Notes under the pieces: model-generated
The model's database searches: none
Told to the model about the DNA's origin: nothing
Seen by the model: the letters and a program-made list of their open reading frames with translations, nothing else
Position numbers and translations under genes: made by a program
In this document: in pieces, positions 24,816 through 35,156 of the stretch
How positions within the stretch are numbered: the stretch's first letter is position 1
Layout: each line of letters opens with the position of its first letter
Assembly: GCA_021800255.1 (NCBI GenBank)
Contig: JAJYZC010000006.1
Span: 43,624 to 107,623, forward strand
Reading direction: 5' to 3'
Origin: Acidobacteriota bacterium
GTDB lineage: Bacteria > Acidobacteriota > Terriglobia > Terriglobales > Acidobacteriaceae
DNA: 64,000 nucleotides

Positions 24816-27110
24816 ATGGCCCGTGCGTCTGCTGATGGTACAAGCCTTTCTCCGTGGTGGAGACATTCGGTCATCCTCGTAATGATCGCTGGCTTTTCGG
24901 TTTTATCCCTGGTCACAGTCCTCACTTACACAAACGCTCCGCCTATACCCGTACAGGCCGTGGATGCGAAGGGTACTGTGGTGTTTACCGGGGCCGACAT
25001 TGAAGCGGGCCAGGAAGTATTCTTCAAGTACGACCTCATGGAGCATGGAACCCTGTGGGGTCATGGAGCTTACCTCGGTCCAGATTACAGCGCGGAGTAC
25101 CTGCACCGGCTCTGCGAGATCACTCGGGATACGATCGCCACTGAAAAGTATGGCAAGCTGTTCGCTCAGCTTTCTCCGGATCAGCAAAGCGCAGTAGCTG
25201 CGCAGACGATTGTCCAGCTCAAGGACAACCGGTACGACCCGGCTTCCCACACCCTACTGCTCTCGCCAGGCGAGGTTGCGGCCTACCATACGGAATTTGG
25301 CGAGTGGAGCGACTACTTTACCCGGAAAGACGCGGCTCCCGGCCTGCCGGCCAACTATATTCACAACCCAACGGAGCTGAAAAACCTGACCGCTTATTTT
25401 GCCTGGGCGGCCTGGGCAGCAACGGCGCGCCGCCCTGGAAAGGATTACTCCTATACCAACAACTTCCCCTACGAGCCGATGGCGGGAAATCGACCTTCCG
25501 CCGATGCCTACGTTTGGAGCGCCATGAGTCTGATCACACTCCTTGGGGGGCTGGGTTTGATCCTCTTCGTTGTTGGCAAATTTGACTACCTGGGCTGGAA
25601 AACCGAGGGCCCTGACTCCCATTTTTTGCACTCCGTTCCTTTTGATTTGAAACTGACGCCCAGCCAGTGGGCTACAGGGTGGTTCTTCGCGGTAGTGGCC
25701 CTGCTCTTCCTGGTCCAAACATTTCTTGGGGGACTGCTTGCGCACTATCGTGTGGAACCAAGCGCCTTTTATGGATTCGATATCGCCCGTTGGCTGCCCT
25801 ACACCCTGGCGCGCACCTGGCACCTTCAACTTGCCATCTTCTGGATCGCAACCTCTTGGGTAGCCGGCGGCTTATTTCTTGCGTCATGGGTAAGCGGCGA
25901 AGAGCCTAACCACCAGAAGGCCGGCGCATACGCGCTCCTCGGGGCGCTGGCGGTTGTGGTCTTCGGCAGCCTGGCTGGCGAAGCCCTCGGCATCAACGAC
26001 AAACTGGGGAAGCTCTGGTTCTGGTTCGGTGACCAAGGCTCCGAATACCTGGACTTGGGACGCTTCTGGCAATGTCTGCTGATAGCCGGCCTGCTTTTCT
26101 GGCTGTTCTTGATGTTCCGCGCGCTCCGGCCGACCTTCAAAAAACCTGAAAAACGCGAGCTGGCCTCGCTCTTTCTGTACACCGCCGTAGCCATCCCTGT
26201 TTTTTATCTGCCCGCCCTCTTCTATGGTCCTAAAACCAACTTTGCGGTCATCGACAACTGGCGCTTTTGGATCATCCATCTGTGGGTGGAGGGATTCTTT
26301 GAACTCTTCGCAACCGTGCTGGTGGCCATCATGTTCTACCAGTTGGGCGTGGTCAGCGTCAGGACCGCCACGCGCCTGATCTATCTGGATGCCATCCTGT
26401 ATCTCGCCGGCGGCATCATCGGCACCGGCCACCATTGGTATTTCACGGGGCAGGGAGTGCTCAACATGGGCCTGGCCTCGTGCTTCTCCGCTCTGGAGGT
26501 TGTGCCTCTCACGCTTCTAACTCTGGACGCATGGGATTTCATCAAGCTGAGAAAAGCAAAATGCGCTGAGTGCGGCAAGGACACAGCCTGGAGCCAGAAG
26601 TGGGCCATCTATTTCCTCATGGCCGTGGGCGTCTGGAACTTTGTCGGCGCGGGGATCTTCGGTTTCCTGATTAACTTGCCGATCGTCTCCTACTTCGAGA
26701 TAGGCACGTCGCTCACCGCCAATCACGCGCACGCCGCAATGTTCGGCGTCTTCGGCATGTTGGCCCTGGCTGTCATGGTCTTCTGTCTAAGGGCCATGCA
26801 ATCGGACGAAGTGTGGAAGGGAACGGAGAAATTCGTCCGCTTTGGCTTTTGGGGCCTGAATATAGGCCTCGCGCTGATGATTCTCCTGGATCTGTTTCCC
26901 GGGGGTGTCCTCCAACTCTGGGATTCGGTGGCCAATGGGTATTGGCACGCACGCCGCCTGAGCTTCATCATGGGCGGAACTTTCCATAAGCTGGAATGGC
27001 TGCGGATTGTGGGTGATATGACCTTCCTCCTCGCCGGCGCCTTGCCCATCACACTCGGAGCGTTACGCAGCATTTGGAGGAGAGATCTGCCACCGGCAGC
27101 GGCCAAATAA
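24816..27110 (+). CDS. norB: Nitric oxide reductase, quinol-dependent large subunit (qNOR)
   Basis: Membrane haem-copper-family enzyme reducing two NO to N2O with quinol electrons; here most likely for NO detoxification. ATG 24816 has GGAGGA 5 nt upstream. A hydrophobic helix leads to a periplasmic domain (GADIEAGQEVFFKYDLMEHGTLWGHGAY, part of the fused NorC-like region), then a 12-helix core. LARTWHLQLAIFWIATSW, WVEGFFELFATVL, GTGHHWYFTGQG and LTANHAHAAMFGVFGM hold the haem b, haem b3 and FeB histidines. Length 764 residues matches qNOR rather than cNOR. It is flanked by repeat copies B and C in opposite orientation. Confidence 0.95.
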   Translation: MARASADGTSLSPWWRHSVILVMIAGFSVLSLVTVLTYTNAPPIPVQAVDAKGTVVFTGADIEAGQEVFFKYDLMEHGTLWGHGAYLGPDYSAEYLHRLCEITRDTIATEKYGKLFAQLSPDQQSAVAAQTIVQLKDNRYDPASHTLLLSPGEVAAYHTEFGEWSDYFTRKDAAPGLPANYIHNPTELKNLTAYFAWAAWAATARRPGKDYSYTNNFPYEPMAGNRPSADAYVWSAMSLITLLGGLGLILFVVGKFDYLGWKTEGPDSHFLHSVPFDLKLTPSQWATGWFFAVVALLFLVQTFLGGLLAHYRVEPSAFYGFDIARWLPYTLARTWHLQLAIFWIATSWVAGGLFLASWVSGEEPNHQKAGAYALLGALAVVVFGSLAGEALGINDKLGKLWFWFGDQGSEYLDLGRFWQCLLIAGLLFWLFLMFRALRPTFKKPEKRELASLFLYTAVAIPVFYLPALFYGPKTNFAVIDNWRFWIIHLWVEGFFELFATVLVAIMFYQLGVVSVRTATRLIYLDAILYLAGGIIGTGHHWYFTGQGVLNMGLASCFSALEVVPLTLLTLDAWDFIKLRKAKCAECGKDTAWSQKWAIYFLMAVGVWNFVGAGIFGFLINLPIVSYFEIGTSLTANHAHAAMFGVFGMLALAVMVFCLRAMQSDEVWKGTEKFVRFGFWGLNIGLALMILLDLFPGGVLQLWDSVANGYWHARRLSFIMGGTFHKLEWLRIVGDMTFLLAGALPITLGALRSIWRRDLPPAAAK

Positions 27111-27508
27111 GGCACAGAGGGAATAATTAAAAGCAGAAAGACAAGTTTACATTCAGGACAATGCCTCCTGCCATAAGGGCCCGAGGTTTGGGGCAGTTGG
27201 CTCGCTCAAAAGCCGTAGAGAGAAGAAAGAAGCGAGAAGAAGTTGCGCTCCGTTCCTCGCGTTCTTTTAGATGAGCGGGCCTGTGACTCATCCTCGCATT
27301 CCTCCCACGTCCGCCAGTGACGGTCCCCGCCCCATCCTTTTCGCGATTCCGTCCGAGAGAATGGGAAAGCGGACCAGCGGCCAACCAAACCTCCAGACGC
27401 CGGCGGGTCACGCGCACGCTCCGCGAGCTTCAAAGCCTTGGATACCAGATTGATTCACCAGCCTTTCAACCCAGCCAGGCGTGAGGTCTTTCGACTCAGC
27501 TCGCTATA
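27111..27508. other. Intergenic spacer, no gene seen
   Basis: The short ORFs on both strands in this stretch lack ribosome-binding sites and recognisable domains. No terminator is clear after the reductase gene. Confidence 0.55.
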
Positions 27509-27615
27509 GCATTTTCGGAAAAGGTGCAGACCGGAACCGCTTCTGCTGAGTGGATTTTTCCTCAAAAAAATTCCCTTTCACGGCTCTCAATCGTTCCCGG
27601 TATTTCCGAAAATGC
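27509..27615 (+). repeat. Dispersed inverted-repeat element (copy C)
   Basis: A 107-bp element beginning GCATTTTCGGAAAAGGTGCAG and ending TTTCCGAAAATGC, with the shared interior CTGCTGAGTGGATTTTTCC. Opposite in orientation to copy B. It lies between the nitric oxide reductase and polysaccharide deacetylase genes. Confidence 0.92.
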
Positions 27616-27712
27616 CGTAAGCCTTCCGCCCGTGTGCGGGATTTGATGTTGTCGCCGATTATCCGAATCACCTTGCAGTTCCCGGCTCCGGGACCGCACA
27701 CTGGAAGGAAGG

Positions 27713-28450
27713 ATGCTCACTCCATTGCATTCACAATTCTCCGCCGGGCTTGGCGCGGCAGCCGGGCTGGGCCTGGCGGCGGGCGCCTGCGCCTACGCCG
27801 CGCTGTGGCCCAATTCGCATATCTTTGGCGCGGCGCTCATCGCGCCCCAGCGGCCGGGCGAGTTGGCGCTCACCTTCGACGACGGACCGAACCCTGCCTG
27901 GACGCCGCGCCTGCTCGATATTCTAGCCCGGAACAGCGTGCGAGCAACTTTCTTCCTATTGGGCAGCCACGCCCAGGCAGAGCCGGAGCTGGCCCGCTGC
28001 ATTGCCGCGGCAGGCCACCTCATCGGGAACCATTCCTGGTCCCATCCCAATCTGGCGCTGTGCGGGCGCAAGCGCATCCAGGAGGAGCTGTCCCGGACCC
28101 GCGATGAGCTGGAACAGATCGCCGGTGCGCCGGTAAAATTTTTTCGTCCGCCCTTCGGCGCCAGGCGGCCCGCGGTGCTGAGCCTGGCCCGCGAGCTGGG
28201 GATGGTTCCTGTGCTTTGGAATGCCATGACCTCGGACTGGCGCGAGCCAGCAGCCGCGCGCATCGCGCAGCGGCTCACGGCAAAGATCGATCAGCTTACG
28301 CATCAGAACCGGGCGGCCAACATCGTGCTCCACGACGGCGGCCACCTCGACTCGGCCGCTTACCGCGAGCCGTCTATCGCCGCCGCCGGTCTGCTGATCG
28401 CGCGCTGCAAGCAGACGCACCGGTTTGTGACCCTGGATGCGTGGACGTGA
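27713..28450 (+). CDS. Polysaccharide deacetylase (NodB/CE4 family)
   Basis: Metal-dependent N- or O-deacetylase of the carbohydrate esterase 4 family. The five CE4 motifs are visible: LTFDDGPNPAWT (catalytic and metal Asp), GNHSWSHP (metal His), FFRPPFGARRP, VLWNAMTSDWREP, and NIVLHDGG. One N-terminal hydrophobic segment (AAAGLGLAAGACAYAALW) suggests membrane anchoring or export. ATG 27713 is preceded by GGAAGGAAGG. Length 245 residues is typical. Peptidoglycan or exopolysaccharide is the likely substrate. It converges on the Y-family polymerase gene with only 15 nt between stops. Confidence 0.9.
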   Translation: MLTPLHSQFSAGLGAAAGLGLAAGACAYAALWPNSHIFGAALIAPQRPGELALTFDDGPNPAWTPRLLDILARNSVRATFFLLGSHAQAEPELARCIAAAGHLIGNHSWSHPNLALCGRKRIQEELSRTRDELEQIAGAPVKFFRPPFGARRPAVLSLARELGMVPVLWNAMTSDWREPAAARIAQRLTAKIDQLTHQNRAANIVLHDGGHLDSAAYREPSIAAAGLLIARCKQTHRFVTLDAWT

Positions 28451-28465
28451 AGACGGAGCGAGCGG

Positions 28466-29884
28466 CTAGAAAAGATCGGGAACGCCGTGGAAGGCGATGC
28501 GAGTAGGCGCTGCCTTGTAAGCGGCCAACATGGTGGCCGGAGCCAGTGTGCTCATGCCGTATTTGTTGTTCAGTTCGTCCATGGTCTTCATCAGGCGCGC
28601 ATGGCTCTGTTCGCCGTCGAGCGCCTCGAACAGATTCAGCGAGTGCAGGCGATTGGGAACCAGACAATCCAGATGCACGCCGATGAAGTAGGGGTGGTCG
28701 AACTCCGGCCCCGAGGGCCGCGACTCCCACAAGCGCCGCAACGCCGCGATGAGCGCCGGGTTGTCCTGGCATTCGCTTAGGCGCTGCTCGCCTCGCCACC
28801 CGCGCGCGGGCACGCCGAAGCTGCTCACCGGAGTTGCCGGCGACGGGTCTTCAGCGCCAGCGTGCTTGGCAGGGTTTTTTTTGCGGCGCGGAACTGCAAA
28901 ACCAATCGTCAACACCAAGCCCCCTGCCCATAGGCCGTTCGAGCGCAAACGCATAGCGGCCTTGTGCAGCAGTTTATGGGCCACCGCCCAGGCCTTTTCC
29001 GGCGTGCGCATCTCGGGCGCCAGCACGTGCTGGTGGCTGATCGACTTCAGGTGCTCGGTCTCCGCCATATCGAAGTCTTCGCCGCGCAGCCAGTGCCACA
29101 GCCGCTCACCCCACACCGATCCCCAAACCTCGCCGGCCTGCTCGCAACTGAGCGCCAGAAGATCGTCCATGGTGCGGATGCCTTTCCCGTTCAGCCGCGT
29201 TTCCGTGCGCGCCCCGACGCCAGGCAGGTCGCGCAGGCTGAGCCGGCTGAGAGCCTCGGGCAGAATGTCGAGTGGCAACGCCACCAGGCCATCGGGCTTT
29301 TCCATGTCGCTGGCTACCTTAGCCAGATAGCGGTTGGTGGCTAGGCCTACTGAGCTGCGCAGCATCTCCCCAACGCGCTCCCGAATGCGTGCCTTCACGC
29401 GCCGGCCCAGCTCCAGCGCATTCACCAGCGGCCGCTCGCGGCCCATCAGCCGGCAGGCCATCTCGTCGATGGAGAGCACCGCCGTCACCGGCAGGCAGCC
29501 TTCCACGGCTTCCACGATGCGGTGGTGGAACTCCACATACAGCTCATGCCGGGCCTCCACCAGCACCAGCTCCGGGCACATGCGTTTGGCGTCAGCCACC
29601 ATGGCGCCTGTCTTGACCCCGTAGGCCTTGGCCTCGTAACTGGCTGCGATACAACAGGTTGTATCGGCCATCATGGGGACCACGCCTACCGGTCGTCCGC
29701 GCAGCTCAGGCCGCACCTGCTGCTCCACCGAGGCGAAATAAGAGTTCAAATCTACAAACAGCCAGTTCACAACGGAGCCGGCAACTGTCTCACCCGCGCT
29801 GGATCCAGACGGAGGCTGGTTTCGGCGCTCCTCCGCCCGATTCACCGAGGCGGGAACCAGCTCCCGGATTGGATCTATAGCCAT
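28466..29884 (-). CDS. Y-family DNA polymerase (DinB/Pol IV-like)
   Basis: Translesion DNA polymerase. ATG 29884 is preferred over the track start 29980, because the extension would run through a palindrome that looks regulatory; the ribosome-binding site is weak either way. VDLNSYFASVEQQ carries the first catalytic Asp and steric-gate Tyr/Phe region, and VLSIDEMACRL the second acidic pair. LRDLPGVGARTETRLNGKGI is the helix-hairpin-helix thumb. The little-finger domain follows; between VPRRKKNPAKH and the end is a polar insert. The protein ends GVPDLF, resembling a beta-clamp-binding motif. Length 472 residues is long for Pol IV (about 350), and ImuB-like function cannot be excluded, though no imuA or dnaE2 is adjacent. 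Confidence 0.87.
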   Translation of the reverse strand: MAIDPIRELVPASVNRAEERRNQPPSGSSAGETVAGSVVNWLFVDLNSYFASVEQQVRPELRGRPVGVVPMMADTTCCIAASYEAKAYGVKTGAMVADAKRMCPELVLVEARHELYVEFHHRIVEAVEGCLPVTAVLSIDEMACRLMGRERPLVNALELGRRVKARIRERVGEMLRSSVGLATNRYLAKVASDMEKPDGLVALPLDILPEALSRLSLRDLPGVGARTETRLNGKGIRTMDDLLALSCEQAGEVWGSVWGERLWHWLRGEDFDMAETEHLKSISHQHVLAPEMRTPEKAWAVAHKLLHKAAMRLRSNGLWAGGLVLTIGFAVPRRKKNPAKHAGAEDPSPATPVSSFGVPARGWRGEQRLSECQDNPALIAALRRLWESRPSGPEFDHPYFIGVHLDCLVPNRLHSLNLFEALDGEQSHARLMKTMDELNNKYGMSTLAPATMLAAYKAAPTRIAFHGVPDLF

Positions 29885-29907
29885 TTTGGATTCATCTTCG
29901 TCTTTTA

Positions 29908-29927
29908 TTCGCTTAAATGCAAGCGAA
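29908..29927 (-). promoter_or_regulatory. Palindrome upstream of the Y-family polymerase gene
   Basis: TTCGCTTAAATGCAAGCGAA has 7-bp perfect arms and a 6-nt spacer, 23 nt upstream of ATG 29884. The location suits an operator, possibly of a damage-response repressor. It does not match the E. coli CTGT-N8-ACAG or Gram-positive LexA consensus. Confidence 0.45.
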
Positions 29928-30063
29928 AAATGGGACCCCCCGGCAAAAATCGCAGTAAAATTCGTCCAACAGAGTAGCACCAGATGCTGCGGTTCCTGGC
30001 GCTCTGCGGGCTCACGAGCCTGGGTGTGGAGTGTAGGATCGCTGCACGAGTTGGTAGCTGAAT

Positions 30064-30216
30064 ATGAATAGTCTCACACACTGGCTGACGGTCCATGCAG
30101 GTGTTCTCGCCGTCCTGGTCACGGCGGGTGTGGCCATATTGGTCTTTTGCTGCGTGGAGTGCCTGGACTGCTCAAAAAGGAACGAGGATAATCTCTTCCA
30201 TCGCCACGAACTCTAA
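30064..30216 (+). CDS. Small single-pass membrane protein (hypothetical)
   Basis: A 50-residue ORF, too short for the ORF track. One hydrophobic helix (VLAVLVTAGVAILVFCC) is followed by CVECLDCSKRNED and a polar tail. The cysteine cluster CCxxCxxC after the helix could bind metal or be palmitoyl-like artefact of composition. No clear ribosome-binding site. Tentative; it sits alone between the polymerase and HAD genes. Confidence 0.35.
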   Translation: MNSLTHWLTVHAGVLAVLVTAGVAILVFCCVECLDCSKRNEDNLFHRHEL

Positions 30217-30345
30217 TGTAAGCGCCGGCGCCATCACTGGAGCCGCGCTTTACAAAGAAGCCTGAGCGGCCCTCTGCAGGTCCGCCGCTTCCGCATCGGG
30301 AGTTTTCCAGCGGCCGCGCCAAGCGGCCGCGAGCCGGGAACCGGC

Positions 30346-30957
30346 TTAGAGCACGCGCAGAACCGCAAGCTCGCGCCTGAGCGCCGCAGCGCCCTGAAAG
30401 CGGATGGCCTTGATCCCCGCCGCCGCGGCCCCGGCAACATTTTCCTCACGGTCGTCGATAAACAGAATCCGCTCCGGCGGGCGGCCCAGAATGTCGATTG
30501 CACGCCGGTACATGGCCGGCTCCGGTTTGCGCAGGCCCACGTAGCAGGAGCTCAGGGCCACGTCGAAGATCGCGCGCAGGCCGAATTTGCAGAAGCGGTG
30601 CTCGTTGGTGGCCCGCGCCTCGTTGTTGAGCGCGCCCACAAGGTATCGGCCGGCCGCCGCGATCTCCTGCAAGATCTCCATCGCGCCACCAGGCAACAGC
30701 TTCGACTGCGCCAGCATGAAGGCGAAGAATTCCTCGCGGGAGAATGTGCGCGGCTGGTTGAAGACCACCGCGTCCAGATAGGCGTCCAGGGTGATCTGGT
30801 CCCGCTCCCAGGCGTCGAAGGCCGCCATGTGCCTGGCCGTGAGCGCCTCTGCGTCCAAGTTGAACTGGCGGACCGCAGCCGCGCGCTCAGCATGATCCCA
30901 GCCGTTGGTCAGCAGGACTCCGCCCACATCGAAGAGGATTACGTCAAAGGGAAACAT
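30346..30957 (-). CDS. HAD family hydrolase (HAD-IA, phosphatase-like)
   Basis: Haloacid dehalogenase-superfamily hydrolase, likely a small-molecule phosphatase. The motifs are in order: LFDVGGVLLTN (motif I; the second Asp is replaced by Gly, as in the epoxide hydrolase N-terminal-like/YihX group), ALNNEA (motif II region), LRKPEPAMYRRA (motif III Lys) and ILFIDDREENVAGAAAAG (motif IV). Length is 203 residues from ATG 30957; the GTG at 30981, directly next to the rpiB stop, is the alternative. It is the last gene of a tkt-rpiB-HAD run on the minus strand, so a sugar phosphate substrate is plausible. Confidence 0.85.
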   Translation of the reverse strand: MFPFDVILFDVGGVLLTNGWDHAERAAAVRQFNLDAEALTARHMAAFDAWERDQITLDAYLDAVVFNQPRTFSREEFFAFMLAQSKLLPGGAMEILQEIAAAGRYLVGALNNEARATNEHRFCKFGLRAIFDVALSSCYVGLRKPEPAMYRRAIDILGRPPERILFIDDREENVAGAAAAGIKAIRFQGAAALRRELAVLRVL

Positions 30958-30981
30958 TGGCTCGCCGGCAGAGGTCTTCAC

Positions 30982-31461
30982 TCAAGCCTGGTTTGCGGAG
31001 CCGCCGCGCTGGTACCGGGTTTCGATGGCCCGCACCTTGTTGAATCGCCGCAGGAACCGTTCCTCCTTGACCGCAAAGCTGGCATGGACGAAGGTATGGG
31101 CGAGCTCGAAGGCCAGCGCCGGCCCGATGATCCGCGCCCCCAGCACCAGCACGTTCATGTCGTCGTGCTCCACGCCCTGATGGGCCGAGTAGGTGTCGTG
31201 GCAGATGCCGGCGCGAATCCCCGGAATCTTGTTGGCGGCGATGCATACGCCCACGCCCGAGCCGCAGATCACAATTCCGCGCGGCGCTACGCCCGCCTTG
31301 ATGGCCTCGCCGGCCTTCTCGGCAAAGTCAGGGTAGTCATCCTGTGGATCGCAGGTGTAAGCGCCCAGGTCGATCACCTCGTGCCCGGCCTGGGCGAGGT
31401 TGGCGCGCACTTCTTCCTTCAGCTCCAATCCTGCGTGATCCGATGCAATGACAAGCTTCAC
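30982..31461 (-). CDS. rpiB: Ribose-5-phosphate isomerase B
   Basis: Interconverts ribose 5-phosphate and ribulose 5-phosphate in the non-oxidative pentose phosphate pathway. IASDHAGLELKEEV at the N-terminus, DYPDFAEKAGEAI, and VICGSGVGVCIAANKIPGIRAG contain the family's phosphate-binding and catalytic (Cys) loop; HDTYSAHQGVEHDDMNVLVLG follows. Length 159 residues is standard. It starts at GTG 31461 with GGAGGAG 8 nt upstream. It lies after tkt in the same direction, separated by 158 nt holding a heptamer inverted repeat. Confidence 0.94.
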   Translation of the reverse strand: MKLVIASDHAGLELKEEVRANLAQAGHEVIDLGAYTCDPQDDYPDFAEKAGEAIKAGVAPRGIVICGSGVGVCIAANKIPGIRAGICHDTYSAHQGVEHDDMNVLVLGARIIGPALAFELAHTFVHASFAVKEERFLRRFNKVRAIETRYQRGGSANQA

Positions 31462-31478
31462 GTTTCACTCCTCCGGAG

Positions 31479-31500
31479 TTAGGGACTAGGGGCTAGGGAT
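31479..31500. repeat. Heptanucleotide repeat array, left arm
   Basis: TTAGGGACTAGGGGCTAGGG and two further bases: three heptamers of the type (A/G)CTAGGG. Positions 31480-31499 are perfectly inverted-repeated at 31603-31622, including the variant GGGGCTA unit. Confidence 0.9.
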
Positions 31501-31590
31501 GGCTTGACCACGCAGATGTTTTTCTCCAACTTGCGGCGAGGCCAATGCGACAGTTGAAAAGACACACACTGGTTGTTCCCACGGCGTTTT

Positions 31591-31619
31591 CCTAATCCCT
31601 AGTCCCTAGCCCCTAGTCC

Positions 31620-31636
<17 letters not shown>
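31591..31636. repeat. Heptanucleotide repeat array, right arm (CCTAGTC)6.5
   Basis: CCTAATC, CCTAGTC, CCTAGCC, then three CCTAGTC and CCTG. It overlaps the last codons and stop of tkt, so the end KAGTRD-stop is made by the repeat. Together with 31480-31499 it can form a 20-bp perfect stem around a spacer of about 100 nt. Confidence 0.92.
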
Positions 31637-33632
<1,996 letters not shown>

Positions 33633-33809
33633 AAAAGCCTAAGTGTGTCCTTTCTATAGACGTGCAATGAACGTTGAGCACCGCTTGAGCGGCTTGCGCG
33701 TTACCCTTCACATTGTAACGAAGCCAAGCGTCTAGCTCCCCTGTGCGCAGCATCCTTTCCATATCCGCGGCGCCCATGCCGGCAGCTCAGCAGCATCGCC
33801 TTGGTTGGT

Positions 33810-33829
33810 CCTTTCCGGTACCGGAAAGG
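33810..33829. repeat. 20-bp perfect palindrome
   Basis: CCTTTCCGGTACCGGAAAGG, with no spacer. It lies 178 nt upstream of tkt and far from sod. It could be a protein-binding site or a DNA-modification-related motif; nothing further can be read. Confidence 0.6.
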
Positions 33830-34008
33830 GCAGCCGCACAGCGCACTCTCTGCCTGGCTGCGATGCCGGGGGATCGTGCGCGTTCCGTTTACTTGCAAAT
33901 CCACCTTCGCCGGCCGGTCTTCCAGACAAACGGGCCAGAATCGCCCGCACGGCCGGCTGACCTTGGACGCGGTAAAGGAAGCACTTGCATTGAGAGAACC
34001 CCCCGAAA

Positions 34009-34044
34009 TGAACTGATGCCGCTGTTGAGAGCGGCATCAGTTCA
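34009..34044. repeat. 15-bp perfect-stem hairpin
   Basis: TGAACTGATGCCGCT, loop GTTGAG, AGCGGCATCAGTTCA. No T-tract follows on either strand and no gene ends just before it, so an ordinary terminator is unlikely. It may mark a small RNA or a mobile-element remnant. Confidence 0.6.
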
Positions 34045-34389
34045 CATCGTTACCCGAATCGCTGTTCAGCCGATTGTATGGGGAAACCGCGTTAACTCTA
34101 ATCATCGAATATATGTCACTCTCTTCTATAAGAAGCCGGCAGATAGGTGCGCCCATCAGTTCAATTGGACGCGCCCGTGCTTTGTAAGGATGCCCGCGCG
34201 TCCGCGAATGTGTTCATCCTGCTTTCTCCCCGTTTTTCCGCACCCTCCCGCCTTTGTCCGCATCCATCTTGCAGGCGGCTCTTTTGCCGCACCGGCAGCG
34301 CGGCCAATCCGCCATCTTTACGCCTTGCCGTTGCCGCTATGCGCAGGGCCGGACCGTCAATTTACAATCCCAACGAAGGAGATTCCTCT

Positions 34390-35013
34390 ATGGCATACGA
34401 ATTACCACCGCTTCCCTACGACTACGCCGCGCTGGAGCCGTTCATTGACACCGAAACCATGCATCTGCACCACGATAAGCACCACCAGGCTTACATCAAC
34501 AATGTGAACGCCGCACTGGCCAACCACCCCGATCTGGCCGGCAAATCGGTCGACGACCTGCTGCGCGCCCTGGCCACGGTGCCTGAAGACATTCGCGCCA
34601 CGGTGCGCAACAATGGCGGCGGCCACTCCAACCACTCCATGTATTGGACCATCATGGGTTCGCCCAAGAGCGCAGGGGTCGGCGGAGCGCCCACCGGCGC
34701 CATCGCCGCCCAGATCGCCGCGGATTTTGGCGACTTTGAGGGCTTCAAGAAGACCTTCAACGACGCCGCAGCCAAGCAGTTCGGCTCCGGCTGGGGCTGG
34801 CTGGTCTTCCAGGGCGGCAAGCTCAAAGTAGTCACCACCGCCAACCAGGACTCCCCCCTATCGCAAGGGCTCTATCCGATCCTCGGCAACGACGTCTGGG
34901 AGCACGCCTACTACCTCAAGTACCAGAACCGCCGCCCAGAGTATCTGGCCGCGTGGTGGAACGTCGTCAACTGGGCCGAGGTCAACAAACGCTTCGCCAC
35001 AGCCAAAGGCTGA
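34390..35013 (+). CDS. Superoxide dismutase (Mn/Fe family)
   Basis: Dismutates superoxide; cytosolic, no signal peptide. ATG 34390 follows AAGGAG by 9 nt; the track start 34147 is far upstream with no site. [17 protein letters not shown] opens the protein. Metal ligands are His in [14 protein letters not shown], His in [10 protein letters not shown], and Asp/His in [15 protein letters not shown]. The segment [12 protein letters not shown] is closer to the Mn type than the Fe type, but metal use cannot be settled. Length 207 residues is normal. It is followed by a hairpin plus T-tract, so it is monocistronic. Confidence 0.95.
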   Translation: MAYELPPLPYDYAALEPFIDTETMHLHHDKHHQAYINNVNAALANHPDLAGKSVDDLLRALATVPEDIRATVRNNGGGHSNHSMYWTIMGSPKSAGVGGAPTGAIAAQIAADFGDFEGFKKTFNDAAAKQFGSGWGWLVFQGGKLKVVTTANQDSPLSQGLYPILGNDVWEHAYYLKYQNRRPEYLAAWWNVVNWAEVNKRFATAKG

Positions 35014-35049
35014 TAACGGCGGTTGCCCGCGGCCGGTTGATCGCAGAAA

Positions 35050-35104
35050 GAGGGGCGAAAGGGATTTGAATCGTTCCGCCCCTCCGGGGTTGGTTTTCTT
35101 TTTT
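35050..35104 (+). terminator. Probable terminator of the superoxide dismutase gene
   Basis: GAGGGGCG (35050-35057) and CGCCCCTC (35077-35084) form an 8-bp stem around a 19-nt loop. A T-rich run GGTTTTCTTTTTTG follows at 35091-35104. Confidence 0.6.
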
Positions 35105-35156
35105 GTGGACGCTCTCCAGGAGTGCACCCGCTGCCGCAGACTTCTGCCGGGCTCTA

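Larger units (their letters stand above)
33633..34389. other. Long divergent intergenic region between tkt and sod
   Basis: 757 nt with no ORF I can support in either direction: the candidates lack family resemblance, and several overlap each other. It contains a 20-bp perfect palindrome and a 15-bp perfect hairpin (listed separately). It also has an AT-rich stretch at about 34070-34140 that probably carries the sod promoter, ending TCTATAAG. Confidence 0.6.

Noticed and set aside
27504-27701. Small proteins encoded by the dispersed element (also at 24643-24882 and 34858-35274)
   Set aside because: The similar peptides reflect shared element DNA; starts, ends and lengths differ among copies and no ribosome-binding site is consistent.
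33743-34507. Long ORF over the tkt-sod spacer, and a +1 frame ORF at 33801-34016
   Set aside because: Runs into the sod gene in another frame and carries no family resemblance; the real sod start is ATG 34390 with a good ribosome-binding site.
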